Assembly: GCA_903876625.1 (NCBI GenBank) | Contig: CAIRAO010000200.1 | Span: 1-34,425, forward strand | Direction of reading: 5' to 3' | Length of the DNA: 34,425 nt | Origin: an uncultured Gallionellaceae bacterium | GTDB taxonomy: Bacteria; Pseudomonadota; Gammaproteobacteria; Burkholderiales; Gallionellaceae | Shown: in pieces, positions 1 to 9,910 of the stretch | How positions within the stretch are numbered: the first letter of the stretch is position 1 | Layout of the letters: each line of letters begins with the position of its first letter | Notes under the pieces: generated by a model | The model's input: the letters and a program-made list of their open reading frames with translations, nothing else | What the model was told of the DNA's origin: nothing | The model's database searches: none | Position numbers and translations under genes: made by a program

Positions 1-26
1 GGATAGTTTAGTAAAGTTAGTCACTC

Positions 27-90
27 TGTAGGAGCGCAATTCATTGCGCGACAGGTTTAAAACAATCGCGCAATGAATTGCGCTCCTACA
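27..90. repeat. REP-like inverted pair upstream of leuB
   Basis: Two 25-base arms (27-51 and 66-90) are perfect reverse complements with a 14-base loop. Each arm contains the smaller palindrome GCGCAATTCATTGCGC, so each half can also fold alone. The arm begins TGTAGGAGCGCAATTCATTG, which resembles the GTAGGAGCG-type REP sequences mobilised by RAYT transposases in proteobacteria (family knowledge; assignment is inference). It lies about 80 bases before leuB and could end transcription from the gene to the left or simply be a passive repeat. No RAYT gene is in the window. Confidence 0.75.
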
Positions 91-168
91 TTTTGATTAA
101 GCAAAATTTGCGTAGTAGGTCGGAAAAACAGTTTTTTGAGTATTTTATTATTTAAATAGGAAGCTAAA

Positions 169-1233
169 ATGAAAATCGCAGTTTTGCCGGGAGACGGCAT
201 CGGAACAGAAATCGTTGCCCAAGCAGTTAAAGTATTGGAAGCCTTGCGCAAGGATGGCGAGAAGATCGAATTGGAATATGCTCACATCGGCGGTGCAGGG
301 TATGACGCAGCAGGCGACCCGCTGCCGGAAGCAACGCTGAAATTGTCCAAAGAATCTGATGCCGTATTACTGGGAGCCGTTGGCGGATATCAATATGATA
401 CCTTGGCGCGTCCTTTGCGCCCTGAACAGGGTTTGTTGCGTATTCGCAAAGGCTTGGGTTTGTTCGCCAACTTGCGTCCGGCGAGGGTCTATCCCGAGTT
501 GGTGAACGCCTCGACTTTGCGCGCAGAGGTCGTCTCCGGTCTGGATATTTTGATTTTGCGTGAACTCACCGGCGATATTTATTTTGGTCAACCGCGTGGA
601 ATTCGTACTTTGGATAGCGGCGAGCGCCAAGGCTTCGATACCATGCACTATTCAGAGTCGGAAGTGCGCCGCATTGCGCATGTCGGCTACCAGATCGCGC
701 TGAAGCGCAACAAAAAACTGTGTTCGGTGGACAAAGCCAACGTGCTGGATACCAGTATGTTCTGGCGCGAGATCGTGACAGAAGTGGCGAAGGAATACCC
801 GCAAGTCGAGACCTCGCACATGTATGTGGATAATGCAGCGATGCAACTGGTGCGCTTTCCAAAACAGTTTGATGTGATCCTTACCGGGAACATATTTGGA
901 GATATCCTGTCTGACGAGGCATCCATGCTGACAGGCTCTATCGGTATGCTTCCATCTGCTTCTCTGGACTCAAACAACAAAGGGCTGTATGAGCCCAGCC
1001 ATGGCTCTGCTCCAGACATTGCCGGTAAAGACATCGCCAATCCGCTGGCGACCATATTGTCTGTGGCGATGATGATGCAATACACCTTCGGTCGTGCCGA
1101 TGTTTCACAGCGCATCGAAACCGCAGTCCATAAAGTGTTGCATCAAGGTCTGCGTACGGGAGATATCTTTGAGGCAGGTATGCAAAAGATCGGCTGCTCG
1201 GCGATGGGTGATGCGGTCGTTAAGGCGCTATAA
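169..1233 (+). CDS. leuB: 3-isopropylmalate dehydrogenase
   Basis: Catalyses NAD-dependent oxidative decarboxylation of 3-isopropylmalate in cytosolic leucine biosynthesis. The 354-residue length is normal for LeuB. Visible family motifs are the N-terminal [16 protein letters not shown] near residue 65, [10 protein letters not shown] near 130, the substrate/metal region KANVLDTS near 190, and the Asp-rich metal site with [12 protein letters not shown] near 240, followed by [13 protein letters not shown], the NAD-binding region. The ATG at 169 is preceded by AGGAAG about 6 bases upstream. In related betaproteobacteria leuB usually follows leuC and leuD and precedes asd; the genes to its left are outside the window. 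No frameshift or missing catalytic residue is seen. Confidence 0.97.
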   Translation: MKIAVLPGDGIGTEIVAQAVKVLEALRKDGEKIELEYAHIGGAGYDAAGDPLPEATLKLSKESDAVLLGAVGGYQYDTLARPLRPEQGLLRIRKGLGLFANLRPARVYPELVNASTLRAEVVSGLDILILRELTGDIYFGQPRGIRTLDSGERQGFDTMHYSESEVRRIAHVGYQIALKRNKKLCSVDKANVLDTSMFWREIVTEVAKEYPQVETSHMYVDNAAMQLVRFPKQFDVILTGNIFGDILSDEASMLTGSIGMLPSASLDSNNKGLYEPSHGSAPDIAGKDIANPLATILSVAMMMQYTFGRADVSQRIETAVHKVLHQGLRTGDIFEAGMQKIGCSAMGDAVVKAL

Positions 1234-1250
1234 AATCAGAAAAACATTTT

Positions 1251-1372
1251 GCCACAGAGTACAACAGAGATCACAGAGGTAAAACAAACGGTTGCAACGA
1301 GATCACGATTTACCTGTTGGGCAAGTCCTTGAAAGAGTGATTTTCCTTCACTCTCTCTGTGTTCTCCGTGGC
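1251..1372. repeat. CACAGAG-type inverted-repeat element
   Basis: The leuB-asd gap holds a left end beginning GCCACAGAG with internal CACAGAGG, and a right end reading CTCTCTGTGTTCTCCGTGGC. The right end, reverse complemented, is GCCACGGAGAACACAGAGAG, so the two ends form an imperfect inverted repeat about 25-30 bases long around a roughly 70-base core. It resembles the short CACAGAG repeats scattered in many proteobacterial intergenic regions. Function unknown; it might form a hairpin in the leuB-asd transcript. Confidence 0.55.
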
Positions 1373-1405
1373 ATGAATTAAGTTTTTAAGATTAAAAGGA
1401 AAGAC

Positions 1406-2509
1406 ATGAAAGTTGGTTTAATCGGTTGGCGCGGCATGGTGGGTTCGGTGCTCATGCAGCGTATGCGCGAAGAAAAAGATTTCGATCTGATCGATGCGGT
1501 GTTTTTTACCACCTCCAATGCGGGCGGCGAAGCCCCCATTGAAGGGCGCGGAGTGGCGCTGAAAGATGCGCATGATCTTGCTTCGTTGCAAGCTATGGAT
1601 ACCATCATCTCCTGTCAGGGCGGTGATTACACCACCGAAATTTTCCCCAAGCTGCGCGCAGCGGGTTGGCAGGGTTACTGGATCGACGCCGCTTCCACGC
1701 TGCGCATGCAAGACAACGCAGTCATCATCCTTGATCCGGTCAATCTTGATCTGATCAAGAAGTCACTTGCCAGTGGCGGCAAAAACTTTATCGGTGGAAA
1801 CTGTACCAATAGCATTCTGCTGATGGGCTTGTGCGGTTTGTTCCGTGCCGATCTGGTGGAATGGGTTTCGTCAATGACCTACCAGGCTGCCTCAGGAGCC
1901 GGCGCGCAAAATATGCGTGAACTGCTGAATCAAATGGGCGTGGCGCATGCTTCCGTGGCTGATCTATTGGCAGACCCGAAGTCGGCTATTTTGGAAATCG
2001 ACCGCCGCTTGGCGGAAACCCTGCGTTCTGCGGACATGCCCACCGAGAATTTTGGTGTGCCACTGGCTGGGAGCCTGATTCCCTGGATAGACAAACAGCT
2101 CGACAATGGCCAATCCAAAGAAGAATGGAAGGGACAGGCCGAAGTCAACAAGATACTGGGAACGAGTAAACGTATTCCCGTAGATGGCTTGTGTGTGCGC
2201 ATAGGCGCGATGAGATGCCACAGCCTGGCGTTAACGCTCAAGTTGAAAGCGGACTTGCCGTTAAGTGAAATAGAAACCCTGATCAAGGGCGGCAACCCCT
2301 GGGTTAAATTCGTACCGAACCAACGCGAGATCTCGGTGCGTGAACTTACCCCGGTTGCTGTCACAGGCAAACTGGAGGTGGCAGTCGGTCGCGTGCGCAA
2401 AATGGAACTGGGGCCGGAGTATGTGACAGCTTTCGTTTGCGGAGACCAATTACTGTGGGGTGCAGCAGAACCGTTACGCAGAATGTTACGTATTTTGTTG
2501 GGCAAATAA
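1406..2509 (+). CDS. asd: aspartate-semialdehyde dehydrogenase
   Basis: Makes L-aspartate-4-semialdehyde from aspartyl phosphate with NADPH, the branch point to lysine/diaminopimelate, threonine and methionine. The 367-residue protein is of the Gram-negative (E. coli-like) type: N-terminal nucleotide-binding [26 protein letters not shown] near residue 35, the catalytic cysteine in GGNCTNS near residue 133, and [13 protein letters not shown] near 160. ATG 1406 has AAAGGAAAGA just upstream. It lies 172 bases after leuB, the gap being filled by a short repeat, and before fimV, the usual betaproteobacterial order. Nothing abnormal is seen. Confidence 0.97.
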   Translation: MKVGLIGWRGMVGSVLMQRMREEKDFDLIDAVFFTTSNAGGEAPIEGRGVALKDAHDLASLQAMDTIISCQGGDYTTEIFPKLRAAGWQGYWIDAASTLRMQDNAVIILDPVNLDLIKKSLASGGKNFIGGNCTNSILLMGLCGLFRADLVEWVSSMTYQAASGAGAQNMRELLNQMGVAHASVADLLADPKSAILEIDRRLAETLRSADMPTENFGVPLAGSLIPWIDKQLDNGQSKEEWKGQAEVNKILGTSKRIPVDGLCVRIGAMRCHSLALTLKLKADLPLSEIETLIKGGNPWVKFVPNQREISVRELTPVAVTGKLEVAVGRVRKMELGPEYVTAFVCGDQLLWGAAEPLRRMLRILLGK

Positions 2510-2638
2510 ACCTGAGTGAGCGAATAATTCGATTAATAAATTGCCGGTTAACGTGTGAACTTAAAGATAAATTGAGCTTGCATCTCTAACTCCATGATGT
2601 TATTCTGATTAAGGTATTAAATTTTAAAGGGTGGCAAC

Positions 2639-5437
2639 GTGCGGAAATCATTTCTGAAAGCGTTCGGGTTTTTTGCCTGTTTTGCATGGTCAAGCATGGC
2701 CTGCGCAGTGGGTTTTGGTGGCATCAACGTAACCTCTTCACTGGGGCAACCTTTGGTGGCTGAAATTGAATTGGTGGCGGTTGACAGGGCAGACAAGTCG
2801 AGCTTGAATGCTCACTTGGCGTCACCTGATGCTTTTAAAGGCGCCGGCATCGATTACCCTTATTCACTGCCCAAATTAAAATTTCAAGTTGAAACCCGAG
2901 CCAATGGCACACCCTATGTAAAATTAAGTTCGGATCAAGTTGTTAACGAACCATTTGTCAGTTTGTTGCTTGAATTGACCTGGTCCTCCGGACGTTTACT
3001 GCGTGAATATACTTTCTTGCTTGACCCCCCGGGGTTTGTCGCAGAACAGCCTCCAGTTGTAGCGGTAAAACCGATCGAGCCAGTGGTCGCGTCTGCGGTT
3101 GCTCCGGCAGAACCGGTAGCCGAGGTTGCGCCCGTCGCCATTGCTGCGCCAACTCCGACTGAGCCGATAGCAGCGTCAGCACCGCAAGCGGCTCCGGCAG
3201 TTGCTGCAGCAGAACCGGTTGCAACAGAAGCCGCATCTGCAGTGGCAGGAGAAGCCGCAGTCACCGCAGAAGTACAGAAGAGCGAAGAGCCGAAAGTCGA
3301 ACCGCTCGCCAAAGAAACACCACCACCTGCTGCGGCAGACACTGCAGCATCCAAACCAAAAGAAGTGAATCAAGTAGCTGCCTTACCGATCACCGTCAAA
3401 CGTGGCGACACTTTAAGCAAAATTGCGAATCAGACAAAATCTCCGGACGTGAGTCTGGAGAGAATGCTGGTCGCGTTGTATCGCGCCAACGCCGACGAGT
3501 TCGAAGCGCACAACATGAACCGCATCAAAACAGGGAAGATATTGCGTTTACCTGAAGCAAAAGAAGTGGAAAAGATCAATCAGTCAGAAGCGGTTAAAGA
3601 AGTACGTGCACAGGTGGCAGATTGGAATGTTTACCGTCAAAAATTAGCTTCCGCGAAGACACCGGTTGAAGACCATTCTGCAAAACAGGAAGTTGCCGGA
3701 AAAATCAGCACCTCGATAGCGGAAAAAACGCCTGTCGCAAATGAATCTGCCAAAGAAGTGTTAAAAGTTTCAAAAGGTGAAACTCCTGGCGATAAGGCTA
3801 CAGGTGGTAAGGCAAAGTCGGGTCAAGAAAAAGAAAATGCCAAGGTAGAGGATTCAATTTCAAAAGACAAGGCGTTGAAAGATTCGCAAGTTAGAACTGC
3901 GATGCTGGAAAAGAACGTTAAAGAAATGCAACGGCTGGTTGAATTGAAAACGCTGGCAGATAAAGAGAAAAAAGCCGCGGCTTCGGCGCCTGCAAATGCG
4001 CTACCTTTGGTTACGGCACCTGCTTCAGCAGTCAAGCCTGCCAGCGGCGTAGTTGAAACAAAACCAAAGCCAAAGGTCGTGACACCTAAAGTGGTTGCTC
4101 CTCCGCCATCATTGATGGACGATCTGCTGGGCGATCCGATCTATCTGGGGGGCGGCGTTGCGGTCTTGCTAGGCTTGGCCGGGTTAGGTGTTGCAGTGAT
4201 GCGAAAAAAAAAGGGCGGCAATAAAAAGCCGAAAGGTAAATCCGGAGATCCGGGAGATGTGAGCGGACGTATAGCTTCACCGGTTCAATCTTCACCGGAA
4301 ACCGGCGATTTCACCCACACTATCACCGCTATTCCGGCTACTACGTCAGATGCAGATGAAGTCGATCCGATCGGTGAAGCTGATTTGTTCCTGAATTTTG
4401 GTCGGGATGTACAGGCTGAAGAAGTCTTGAAAGAGGCGTTGCAAAAAGAACCGGGCAACAATCCGGTCAAACTGAAATTGCTGTCCATCTACGCTAATCG
4501 TAAAGATACCAAATCATTCTATGTGTATGCGTCTGAGATCAAGGCGTCCGGCGATCAGGCAGCCTGGACCCAGGCTGCAACGATGGGACGCGAACTGGAG
4601 CCTAACAATGAATTATATGGCGCGACTGTTTCGAAACCTGCAGTTGCCGGTGCTTCAACTGAAAGTGAGGCGCCGCCCTCTGTCGATCTGGATTTGAGTT
4701 TTGGCGATACCCGGAAAATCGTAACAACACAAAAATTGGAAGTTGATAAGCCTGCAGAGCCGAAATCTTCGCCTGTCGGAGAATCAACTGCAATCATTTC
4801 GGCTGAGGATTTGCGTGCTTCTCAAGATACGCCGATGGACTTTGATATCACGGGAGCTCATCCGGATAATAAAGCTTTAGCATCTGAAGATCCTGCATTG
4901 AATGTAAATGCAATGGATTTTGATGTCTCGGGAGCTCACTCCAGTGTCAATTCCGCGACCGCCGAGAAGGCACACCTCGATGTTCCAGCGATGGATTTTG
5001 ATGTGACGGGTGGCTCGGTGTTGCCAAATCAGCCGCCAATCCAGGCACCGGCACTAAATCTGGACGACCTGGTATTTGACGTGGCGCCGAAAACAGCGCC
5101 TGCTGTCAAATCACCTGCTCCTGCGGCGAACAAAGGCATGGAATTTACACTCGATTTCCCAACCGACACAAAGCCGGCTACACCGGCAGCACCGGTTAAA
5201 GATGTGGGTTTGGGTGACATCAGCCTGGATCTGGACGGCCCCGCGTCTGCGACGCCTCAGTCTAGCGGTAACAAGGATGAGCATTGGCAAGAAGTGGCAA
5301 CCAAGCTTGATTTGGCCAAGGCATATCAAGAAATGGGTGATCAGGCGGGTGCACGTGAAATTCTTGAAGAAGTATTGCGCGATGGTGACGATGCACAACG
5401 CGCAGCAGCTCAAGGATTGTTACAGCAACTCGCTTAA
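2639..5437 (+). CDS. fimV: FimV-like cell-pole/type IV pilus assembly protein
   Basis: A 932-residue inner-membrane protein with the FimV layout. Residues 1-25 look like a signal peptide; an Ala/Pro/Glu-rich linker follows; a LysM peptidoglycan-binding domain is at about 247-305 (VKRGDTLSKIANQ); one membrane span lies near 500-520 (YLGGGVAVLLGLAGLGVAVM) followed by MRKKKGG; the cytoplasmic part is acidic and ends in the FimV C-terminal TPR-like motif (LDLAKAYQEMGDQAGAREIL, about 880-932). The start is GTG with AAAGGGTGG upstream. FimV organises the pole, type IV pili and cAMP signalling in pseudomonads (family knowledge); the pilA gene lies about 5 kb downstream. Three MDFD(I/V)(T/S)G repeats occur between about 731 and 790. 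Confidence 0.93.
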   Translation: MRKSFLKAFGFFACFAWSSMACAVGFGGINVTSSLGQPLVAEIELVAVDRADKSSLNAHLASPDAFKGAGIDYPYSLPKLKFQVETRANGTPYVKLSSDQVVNEPFVSLLLELTWSSGRLLREYTFLLDPPGFVAEQPPVVAVKPIEPVVASAVAPAEPVAEVAPVAIAAPTPTEPIAASAPQAAPAVAAAEPVATEAASAVAGEAAVTAEVQKSEEPKVEPLAKETPPPAAADTAASKPKEVNQVAALPITVKRGDTLSKIANQTKSPDVSLERMLVALYRANADEFEAHNMNRIKTGKILRLPEAKEVEKINQSEAVKEVRAQVADWNVYRQKLASAKTPVEDHSAKQEVAGKISTSIAEKTPVANESAKEVLKVSKGETPGDKATGGKAKSGQEKENAKVEDSISKDKALKDSQVRTAMLEKNVKEMQRLVELKTLADKEKKAAASAPANALPLVTAPASAVKPASGVVETKPKPKVVTPKVVAPPPSLMDDLLGDPIYLGGGVAVLLGLAGLGVAVMRKKKGGNKKPKGKSGDPGDVSGRIASPVQSSPETGDFTHTITAIPATTSDADEVDPIGEADLFLNFGRDVQAEEVLKEALQKEPGNNPVKLKLLSIYANRKDTKSFYVYASEIKASGDQAAWTQAATMGRELEPNNELYGATVSKPAVAGASTESEAPPSVDLDLSFGDTRKIVTTQKLEVDKPAEPKSSPVGESTAIISAEDLRASQDTPMDFDITGAHPDNKALASEDPALNVNAMDFDVSGAHSSVNSATAEKAHLDVPAMDFDVTGGSVLPNQPPIQAPALNLDDLVFDVAPKTAPAVKSPAPAANKGMEFTLDFPTDTKPATPAAPVKDVGLGDISLDLDGPASATPQSSGNKDEHWQEVATKLDLAKAYQEMGDQAGAREILEEVLRDGDDAQRAAAQGLLQQLA

Positions 5438-5451
5438 ATTGATCCAATGGA

Positions 5452-5487
5452 AAAACGGCAGCCTGATTTTCGGCTGCCGTTTTTTTA
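5452..5487 (+). terminator. intrinsic terminator after fimV
   Basis: A strong hairpin with stem AAAACGGCAGCC / GGCTGCCGTTTT, an 8-base loop and a run of T begins 14 bases after the fimV stop. It should separate fimV from the CbiQ-like/truA pair. Confidence 0.9.
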
Positions 5488-5595
5488 TTTCCGCATTTTG
5501 TCCTGGTTTATTGATTGGTTGATAAACTAAGTGGTCAATCGGGAATGGTTGTGGTTAACTCTCTCTAAATCGCTGTAACCGATACGAGGTGATAA

Positions 5596-6219
5596 TTGAG
5601 AATTGCGGTTCCGCATCCTGTAACACAAATCGCGCTGTGGATAGGTTTGGCTATTCTGGTTCAAACATTTCAGACGGCTGTCTTGCCTCTACTTGCTGCA
5701 GGATTGGTATTCCTTGCCTTCAAAGCGCACTCTAAACGTTTGCTGACGCTGTTGCGCCGCACTCGCTGGATATTTATCTCGTTGATGGTTATCTATGCGT
5801 TCATGACACCGGGAATCGCCTTGTGGTCATTACCCTACATACCAAATCCGACCAGAGAAGGCCTGCTGGACGGCTTGATGCAGCTGAGCCGCTTAATCTG
5901 TGTACTTGCCGGATTATCCATCCTGCTGACCTCTCTATCGCAAGAAAGACTGATCAGTGGACTGTATGTCATCGCGTATCCGTTGCGGTATATTGGTCTG
6001 TCACGCGAACGTATCGCAGTCAGATTGGCCTTAACGCTGCAATATGCCGAAACTGCCATGCAGGAAACTGCCAAAGATTGGCGCTCCGGCATAGAGAGTG
6101 CGCTTGTGCCGGAAAATGGAAATACCTCAGAATTCGAATTGCCTATGCAAATGCTGACATGGACAGATGGTTTTTTATTGGCAGTTGTTAGCGTGATATT
6201 GCTGACGGTGTGGCGATGA
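5596..6219 (+). CDS. CbiQ/EcfT-like multi-span membrane protein
   Basis: A 207-residue, strongly hydrophobic protein with about five membrane segments and a basic cytoplasmic stretch (KAHSKRLLTLLRRTRW near residue 50). It looks like the transmembrane T component of energy-coupling-factor transporters (CbiQ/EcfT): the AYPLRYIGLSRERIAVRLALT stretch near residue 128 resembles the ATPase-coupling helix, though I do not see the two classical Ala-Arg-Gly motifs. No ATPase or substrate-binding subunit is nearby, so substrate is unknown. The start is TTG at 5596, chosen because GAGGTG lies 5 bases upstream and no ATG fits. Its stop overlaps the truA start as ATGA, implying translational coupling. Confidence 0.55.
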   Translation: MRIAVPHPVTQIALWIGLAILVQTFQTAVLPLLAAGLVFLAFKAHSKRLLTLLRRTRWIFISLMVIYAFMTPGIALWSLPYIPNPTREGLLDGLMQLSRLICVLAGLSILLTSLSQERLISGLYVIAYPLRYIGLSRERIAVRLALTLQYAETAMQETAKDWRSGIESALVPENGNTSEFELPMQMLTWTDGFLLAVVSVILLTVWR

Positions 6220-6983
6220 GAATAGCACTCGGCGTGGAATATAACGGTAGCGACTTCAATGGCTGGCAAAGTCAGCCGGATGGACACACCGTGCAGGACA
6301 CTATCCGGCGGGCACTCAGCCAGATCGCCAATGAATCCACCTCCATCATCGCCGCAGGCCGCACTGACACCGGTGTGCACGCACTTGAGCAAATCATCCA
6401 CTTTGATACCGCAACTGAGCGCCCCTTGAGCGCGTGGGTGCGCGGCGTAAATGCCTTACTACCGCCAAGTATTGCCATCCTCTGGGCGCACCCTGTAGAG
6501 GAAGAATTTCATGCGCGTTTTTCGGCACAGGCGCGCAGTTATCAATACGTGCTCATCAATCGCCCCGCGCGCAGTGCAGTGCATCATGGCAAGGTCGGGT
6601 GGTACCATACGCCGCTGGATATCGAAGCGATGAGTGAAGCAGCCGGATATTTATTGGGGCAGCACAACTTTAGTGCGTTTCGTGCGGCTGAGTGTCAAGC
6701 CAAATCTCCGGTAAAGACGCTGGCGAAATTGGATATTCAACAACAGGGAGATACCTTCATCTTTGACTTCACAGCAGAGGCATTTCTGCATCACATGGTG
6801 CGCAATATTGTCGGCTGTTTGATTTACGTTGGCAAAGGTAAATATCCTCCGCTGTGGATGAAACAGATTTTGGATTCACGCCAACGCAGCATGGCGGCCC
6901 CCACTTTTTCGCCAGATGGTTTATATTTACGTCACATCAGTTACGATGCGAAGTGGGGCTTGCCGCAGTTGTACTTTGAATAA
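6216..6983 (+). CDS. truA: tRNA pseudouridine(38-40) synthase TruA
   Basis: Converts uridines 38-40 of the tRNA anticodon arm to pseudouridine. The 255-residue protein has the family N-terminus RIALGVEYNGSDFNGWQ, the catalytic Asp in GRTDTGVHA near residue 52, HARFSA near 100, and the C-terminal FLHHMVRNIVG region near 195. An in-frame GTG lies at 6210, but ATG 6216 is preferred because it overlaps the upstream stop as ATGA and matches the family N-terminus. In many betaproteobacteria trpF follows truA; here the next gene is an accessory SUMF1 protein, so the ancestral order seems interrupted (inference). Confidence 0.95.
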   Translation: MRIALGVEYNGSDFNGWQSQPDGHTVQDTIRRALSQIANESTSIIAAGRTDTGVHALEQIIHFDTATERPLSAWVRGVNALLPPSIAILWAHPVEEEFHARFSAQARSYQYVLINRPARSAVHHGKVGWYHTPLDIEAMSEAAGYLLGQHNFSAFRAAECQAKSPVKTLAKLDIQQQGDTFIFDFTAEAFLHHMVRNIVGCLIYVGKGKYPPLWMKQILDSRQRSMAAPTFSPDGLYLRHISYDAKWGLPQLYFE

Positions 6984-7087
6984 ATTTGGTTGTGTCCGTA
7001 AAAAAGTTGGGAGTGCCGTAACCCTAAAAGTTAATGGAGACTTTAAGTTGTCATTTTACAAACATGATTGGCTATAACATTCAACTT

Positions 7088-7222
7088 CTCCCCCTCCCCA
7101 ACCCTCCCCCGTTGGGAGAGGGAGTAAATTCAACATCCCGAAATAGATCCAGGTATTTCAACTCCCTCTTCCGGGTGCCCGGCCACAAGCTTTTTAGTCC
7201 AACGGGGGGGGTGGGGAGGGAG
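7088..7222. repeat. GC-rich inverted-repeat element (copy 1, intergenic)
   Basis: The 311-base gap between truA and the SUMF1 gene holds a left arm with CCCTCCCCAACCCTCCCCC (about 7092-7110) and a right arm (about 7200-7222) that is its imperfect reverse complement, roughly 90 bases apart. After the left arm comes GGGAGAGGGAGTAAATTC, close to the same stretch in the copy at 19213. Conceptual translation gives the PLPNPPPLGEG peptide typical of such repeats, so any ORF here is artefactual. Apart from the element I see only a T/A-rich stretch before the SUMF1 start. Confidence 0.8.
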
Positions 7223-7294
7223 TGCTTTGCGCTTTCAAACTGATGTCTTTTTAAAAATGACCAACTCTTTTTGGACAAAGCCATAAAATTCGAT

Positions 7295-9139
7295 ATGCGA
7301 ATTTATTATCTAAAAAATCTGTTTGCCTTCGTAATTACCTGCACCTGTCTGGTTATTTTTGCCAATTACGCAATTGCACAAGATGCAAAAGGTAAATCAG
7401 CACAACCCGATAAAGAACGGCTGGTACTTATGCCCTTGCGCGTTTCCGAAGATAACAAAAGCATGCAATCAGTGATGGAGACTGCATTGGTGCAAGGGCT
7501 TCAGCAAAAGTATGTGGTTTTTCAGGGCGAGCAAGTCGCGCAAAAGGCCAGAGAGATTTTTCTCAAAGAATCGCGCAACAAGGCATCAAACGAATGCAAT
7601 GAGATACGCTGTTTGCAAAATATCGCAGAGGCCTTTCAGGCAGAACTCATCGCGACAGCCAACGTCACCAAGATCGAAGGCGGTTATTTGCTGTCGCTGA
7701 ACATTCAAAATATTTTCGACAACAAGGCGGTTTATTCCAATGCCTTGCCGTGCAGAAACTGCGACGGATTTCAGGTCGTGGAAAAACTCAAATCTCTGGC
7801 TAGCGAAACAACTAACTCAACTCAACAAGCTACCGGCACAACACCAGCCATGCCAACCAATAACGGTGCCATCGTGTCCGAAAACTCCCTGTGGGATGAA
7901 ACTCAAAGGGGCAATAAAATTTCCGACTATCGCGCCTACCTTGGGCAATATCCCAGAGGTAAATATGCCTCCACCGCCGAAGGCCGCATCTTCTTGCTGG
8001 AAGAGCAAGCCAGAACAGAGTTATCGCAGCAGGACCAGAATGCCTGGACGAACGCGACCAATGCGGCGACAGAAGCCGGATATCAGGAATATTTAAATCG
8101 CTACCCGCAGGGTTTGTATATCGTTCAAGCCAAAGCACGTCTTAAAAAACTTCAGGAAGGCCACCAGAAAACCGTAACGGAGAACAAGCCGGGCAGCGAG
8201 TTTCGCGATTGCCCGGAATGCCCGGAAATGGTCATCATTCCCGCAGGTGAATTCAGCATGGGTTCAAACAATGCGGATAAAGATGAGCAACCGGTTCATC
8301 GCGTGCGCTTTGCCAAAATGTTCGCCATCGGCAAGACTGAAATCACGCAAGGCCAATGGCGCGCGCTGATGTCCACTCTTTCGACACAGCAAGCGACTAC
8401 TGAAAACAGATTGGGCGAATTAGTCGGGAAGATCAAGCATATTTTGCCTGAACATAGAAGAAGAGATGTAACTGAAAGCCACTTCAATACAATATTAGCA
8501 ACCAGCCCCGAGGATTTGAAAAATTGTGGCGATAACTGCACCGCAGAGCAAAGAAGAGCGATTCGTGAATCTGAGGATAATGAGGGCGCTGTTTCAACCA
8601 ACAACCAGATCGTCGTGGAAAATAATCCCAGTTACTTTAAAAATTGCGGTGATGAATGTCCGGTAGAGCAGGTGAGCTGGGCAGACGCGCAAAAATATAT
8701 TCAGAAACTCGTGGCAAAAACGGGCAAACATTATCGCCTGCCCACTGAAGCCGAATGGGAATATGCCTGCCGTGGCGGTAACCCCAAAGAATATTGCGGT
8801 AGCGATCAGGCAGACAGCGTGGCCTGGTATGGCGGCTATACCAATCCACTGGGCAACGCCGGCAAAAGCACACATACGGTCGCCACACTGGGGGCGAACG
8901 GTTTTGGCTTGTATGACCTGAGCGGCAACGTGTGGGAATGGGTAGAAGACAATTACCATGCAACCTACAATAATGCCCCGGCCGATGGCAGTGCCTGGCT
9001 TGGAGAAACCACCAGGCACGTTTTGCGTGGAGGCGCGTGGAATAGCAAGGTGCAGGAGACGAGAGCCGCGAATCGCGGCAGGGTGGACCCTTCCGGCCGA
9101 GGTAATGTGGGTTTTCGGGTAGTGAAGGTGTTGCCTTAA
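7295..9139 (+). CDS. secreted SUMF1 (formylglycine-enzyme-like) domain protein
   Basis: A 614-residue exported protein. A signal peptide covers about residues 1-29 (ending YAIAQ). Next is an unrecognised domain (30-175), then two YPxGxY repeats near 215-280 (YLGQYPRGKYAS, YLNRYPQGLYIV) typical of TPR-like linkers, then a C-terminal SUMF1/FGE-sulfatase fold: MVIIPAGEFSMGS, GKTEITQGQWRALM, HYRLPTEAEWEYACRGG, LSGNVWEWVEDN, LRGGAWNS, and NVGFRVVKV. Such domains often bind ligands or act in surface or regulatory proteins rather than making formylglycine. An insertion of about 80 residues lies between TQGQW and the VEQVSWADA motif. ATG 7295 is preferred over the TTG at 7271 because it puts the signal peptide at the N-terminus; the ribosome site is weak. 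No sulfatase lies nearby, so substrate or ligand is unknown. Confidence 0.8.
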   Translation: MRIYYLKNLFAFVITCTCLVIFANYAIAQDAKGKSAQPDKERLVLMPLRVSEDNKSMQSVMETALVQGLQQKYVVFQGEQVAQKAREIFLKESRNKASNECNEIRCLQNIAEAFQAELIATANVTKIEGGYLLSLNIQNIFDNKAVYSNALPCRNCDGFQVVEKLKSLASETTNSTQQATGTTPAMPTNNGAIVSENSLWDETQRGNKISDYRAYLGQYPRGKYASTAEGRIFLLEEQARTELSQQDQNAWTNATNAATEAGYQEYLNRYPQGLYIVQAKARLKKLQEGHQKTVTENKPGSEFRDCPECPEMVIIPAGEFSMGSNNADKDEQPVHRVRFAKMFAIGKTEITQGQWRALMSTLSTQQATTENRLGELVGKIKHILPEHRRRDVTESHFNTILATSPEDLKNCGDNCTAEQRRAIRESEDNEGAVSTNNQIVVENNPSYFKNCGDECPVEQVSWADAQKYIQKLVAKTGKHYRLPTEAEWEYACRGGNPKEYCGSDQADSVAWYGGYTNPLGNAGKSTHTVATLGANGFGLYDLSGNVWEWVEDNYHATYNNAPADGSAWLGETTRHVLRGGAWNSKVQETRAANRGRVDPSGRGNVGFRVVKVLP

Positions 9140-9216
9140 GAGTCTAATTGACTCGTGATTTGCGAATTGAACCCCTAATCAAGCGGCAAGATATATTTCT
9201 TTCTGGCGCAACGTCG

Positions 9217-9222
9217 TACAAT
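9217..9222 (+). promoter_or_regulatory. possible -10 box of the brnT/brnA operon
   Basis: TACAAT lies about 27 bases before the brnT start codon, a good -10 hexamer; no convincing -35 box is seen. Weak inference. Confidence 0.3.
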
Positions 9223-9248
9223 GCACGCAATAAACAGGATTTCACTGA

Positions 9249-9741
<493 letters not shown>

Positions 9742-9768
9742 ATTTTCTATTGTTACTATCAATATACA

Positions 9769-9876
9769 ATGCCCGGAATCGTTCGATCCGGCGACACCCA
9801 GTCGTTCTATGAGCATTACGTGTTTACACCCTGCCGTGACAAACCGATGACCCTGTATTTATCACTTGGCAGTTGA
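9769..9876 (+). other. possible 35-codon ORF in the brnA-pilA gap
   Basis: The 349-base gap between brnA and pilA contains an open stretch from ATG 9769 to TGA 9874-9876 that encodes a 35-residue peptide with YEHYVFTPCRDKPMTLYLSL. No ribosome site is evident and I do not recognise the peptide. It could be a gene remnant or chance. The rest of the gap holds the pilA promoter region. Confidence 0.15.
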
Positions 9877-9910
9877 AAGTTTAAAAGGCAACAATCAACA
9901 TAAGCGACAA

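Noticed and set aside
1251-1372. CRISPR-like repeats in the CACAGAG region
   Set aside because: The short CACAGAG units are not evenly spaced and there are no spacers; it is an inverted-repeat element.
7034-7243. 69-codon plus-strand ORF containing PLPNPPPLGEG
   Set aside because: It is a translation of the GC-rich repeat element, with no ribosome site; the same peptide appears wherever the repeat is read.
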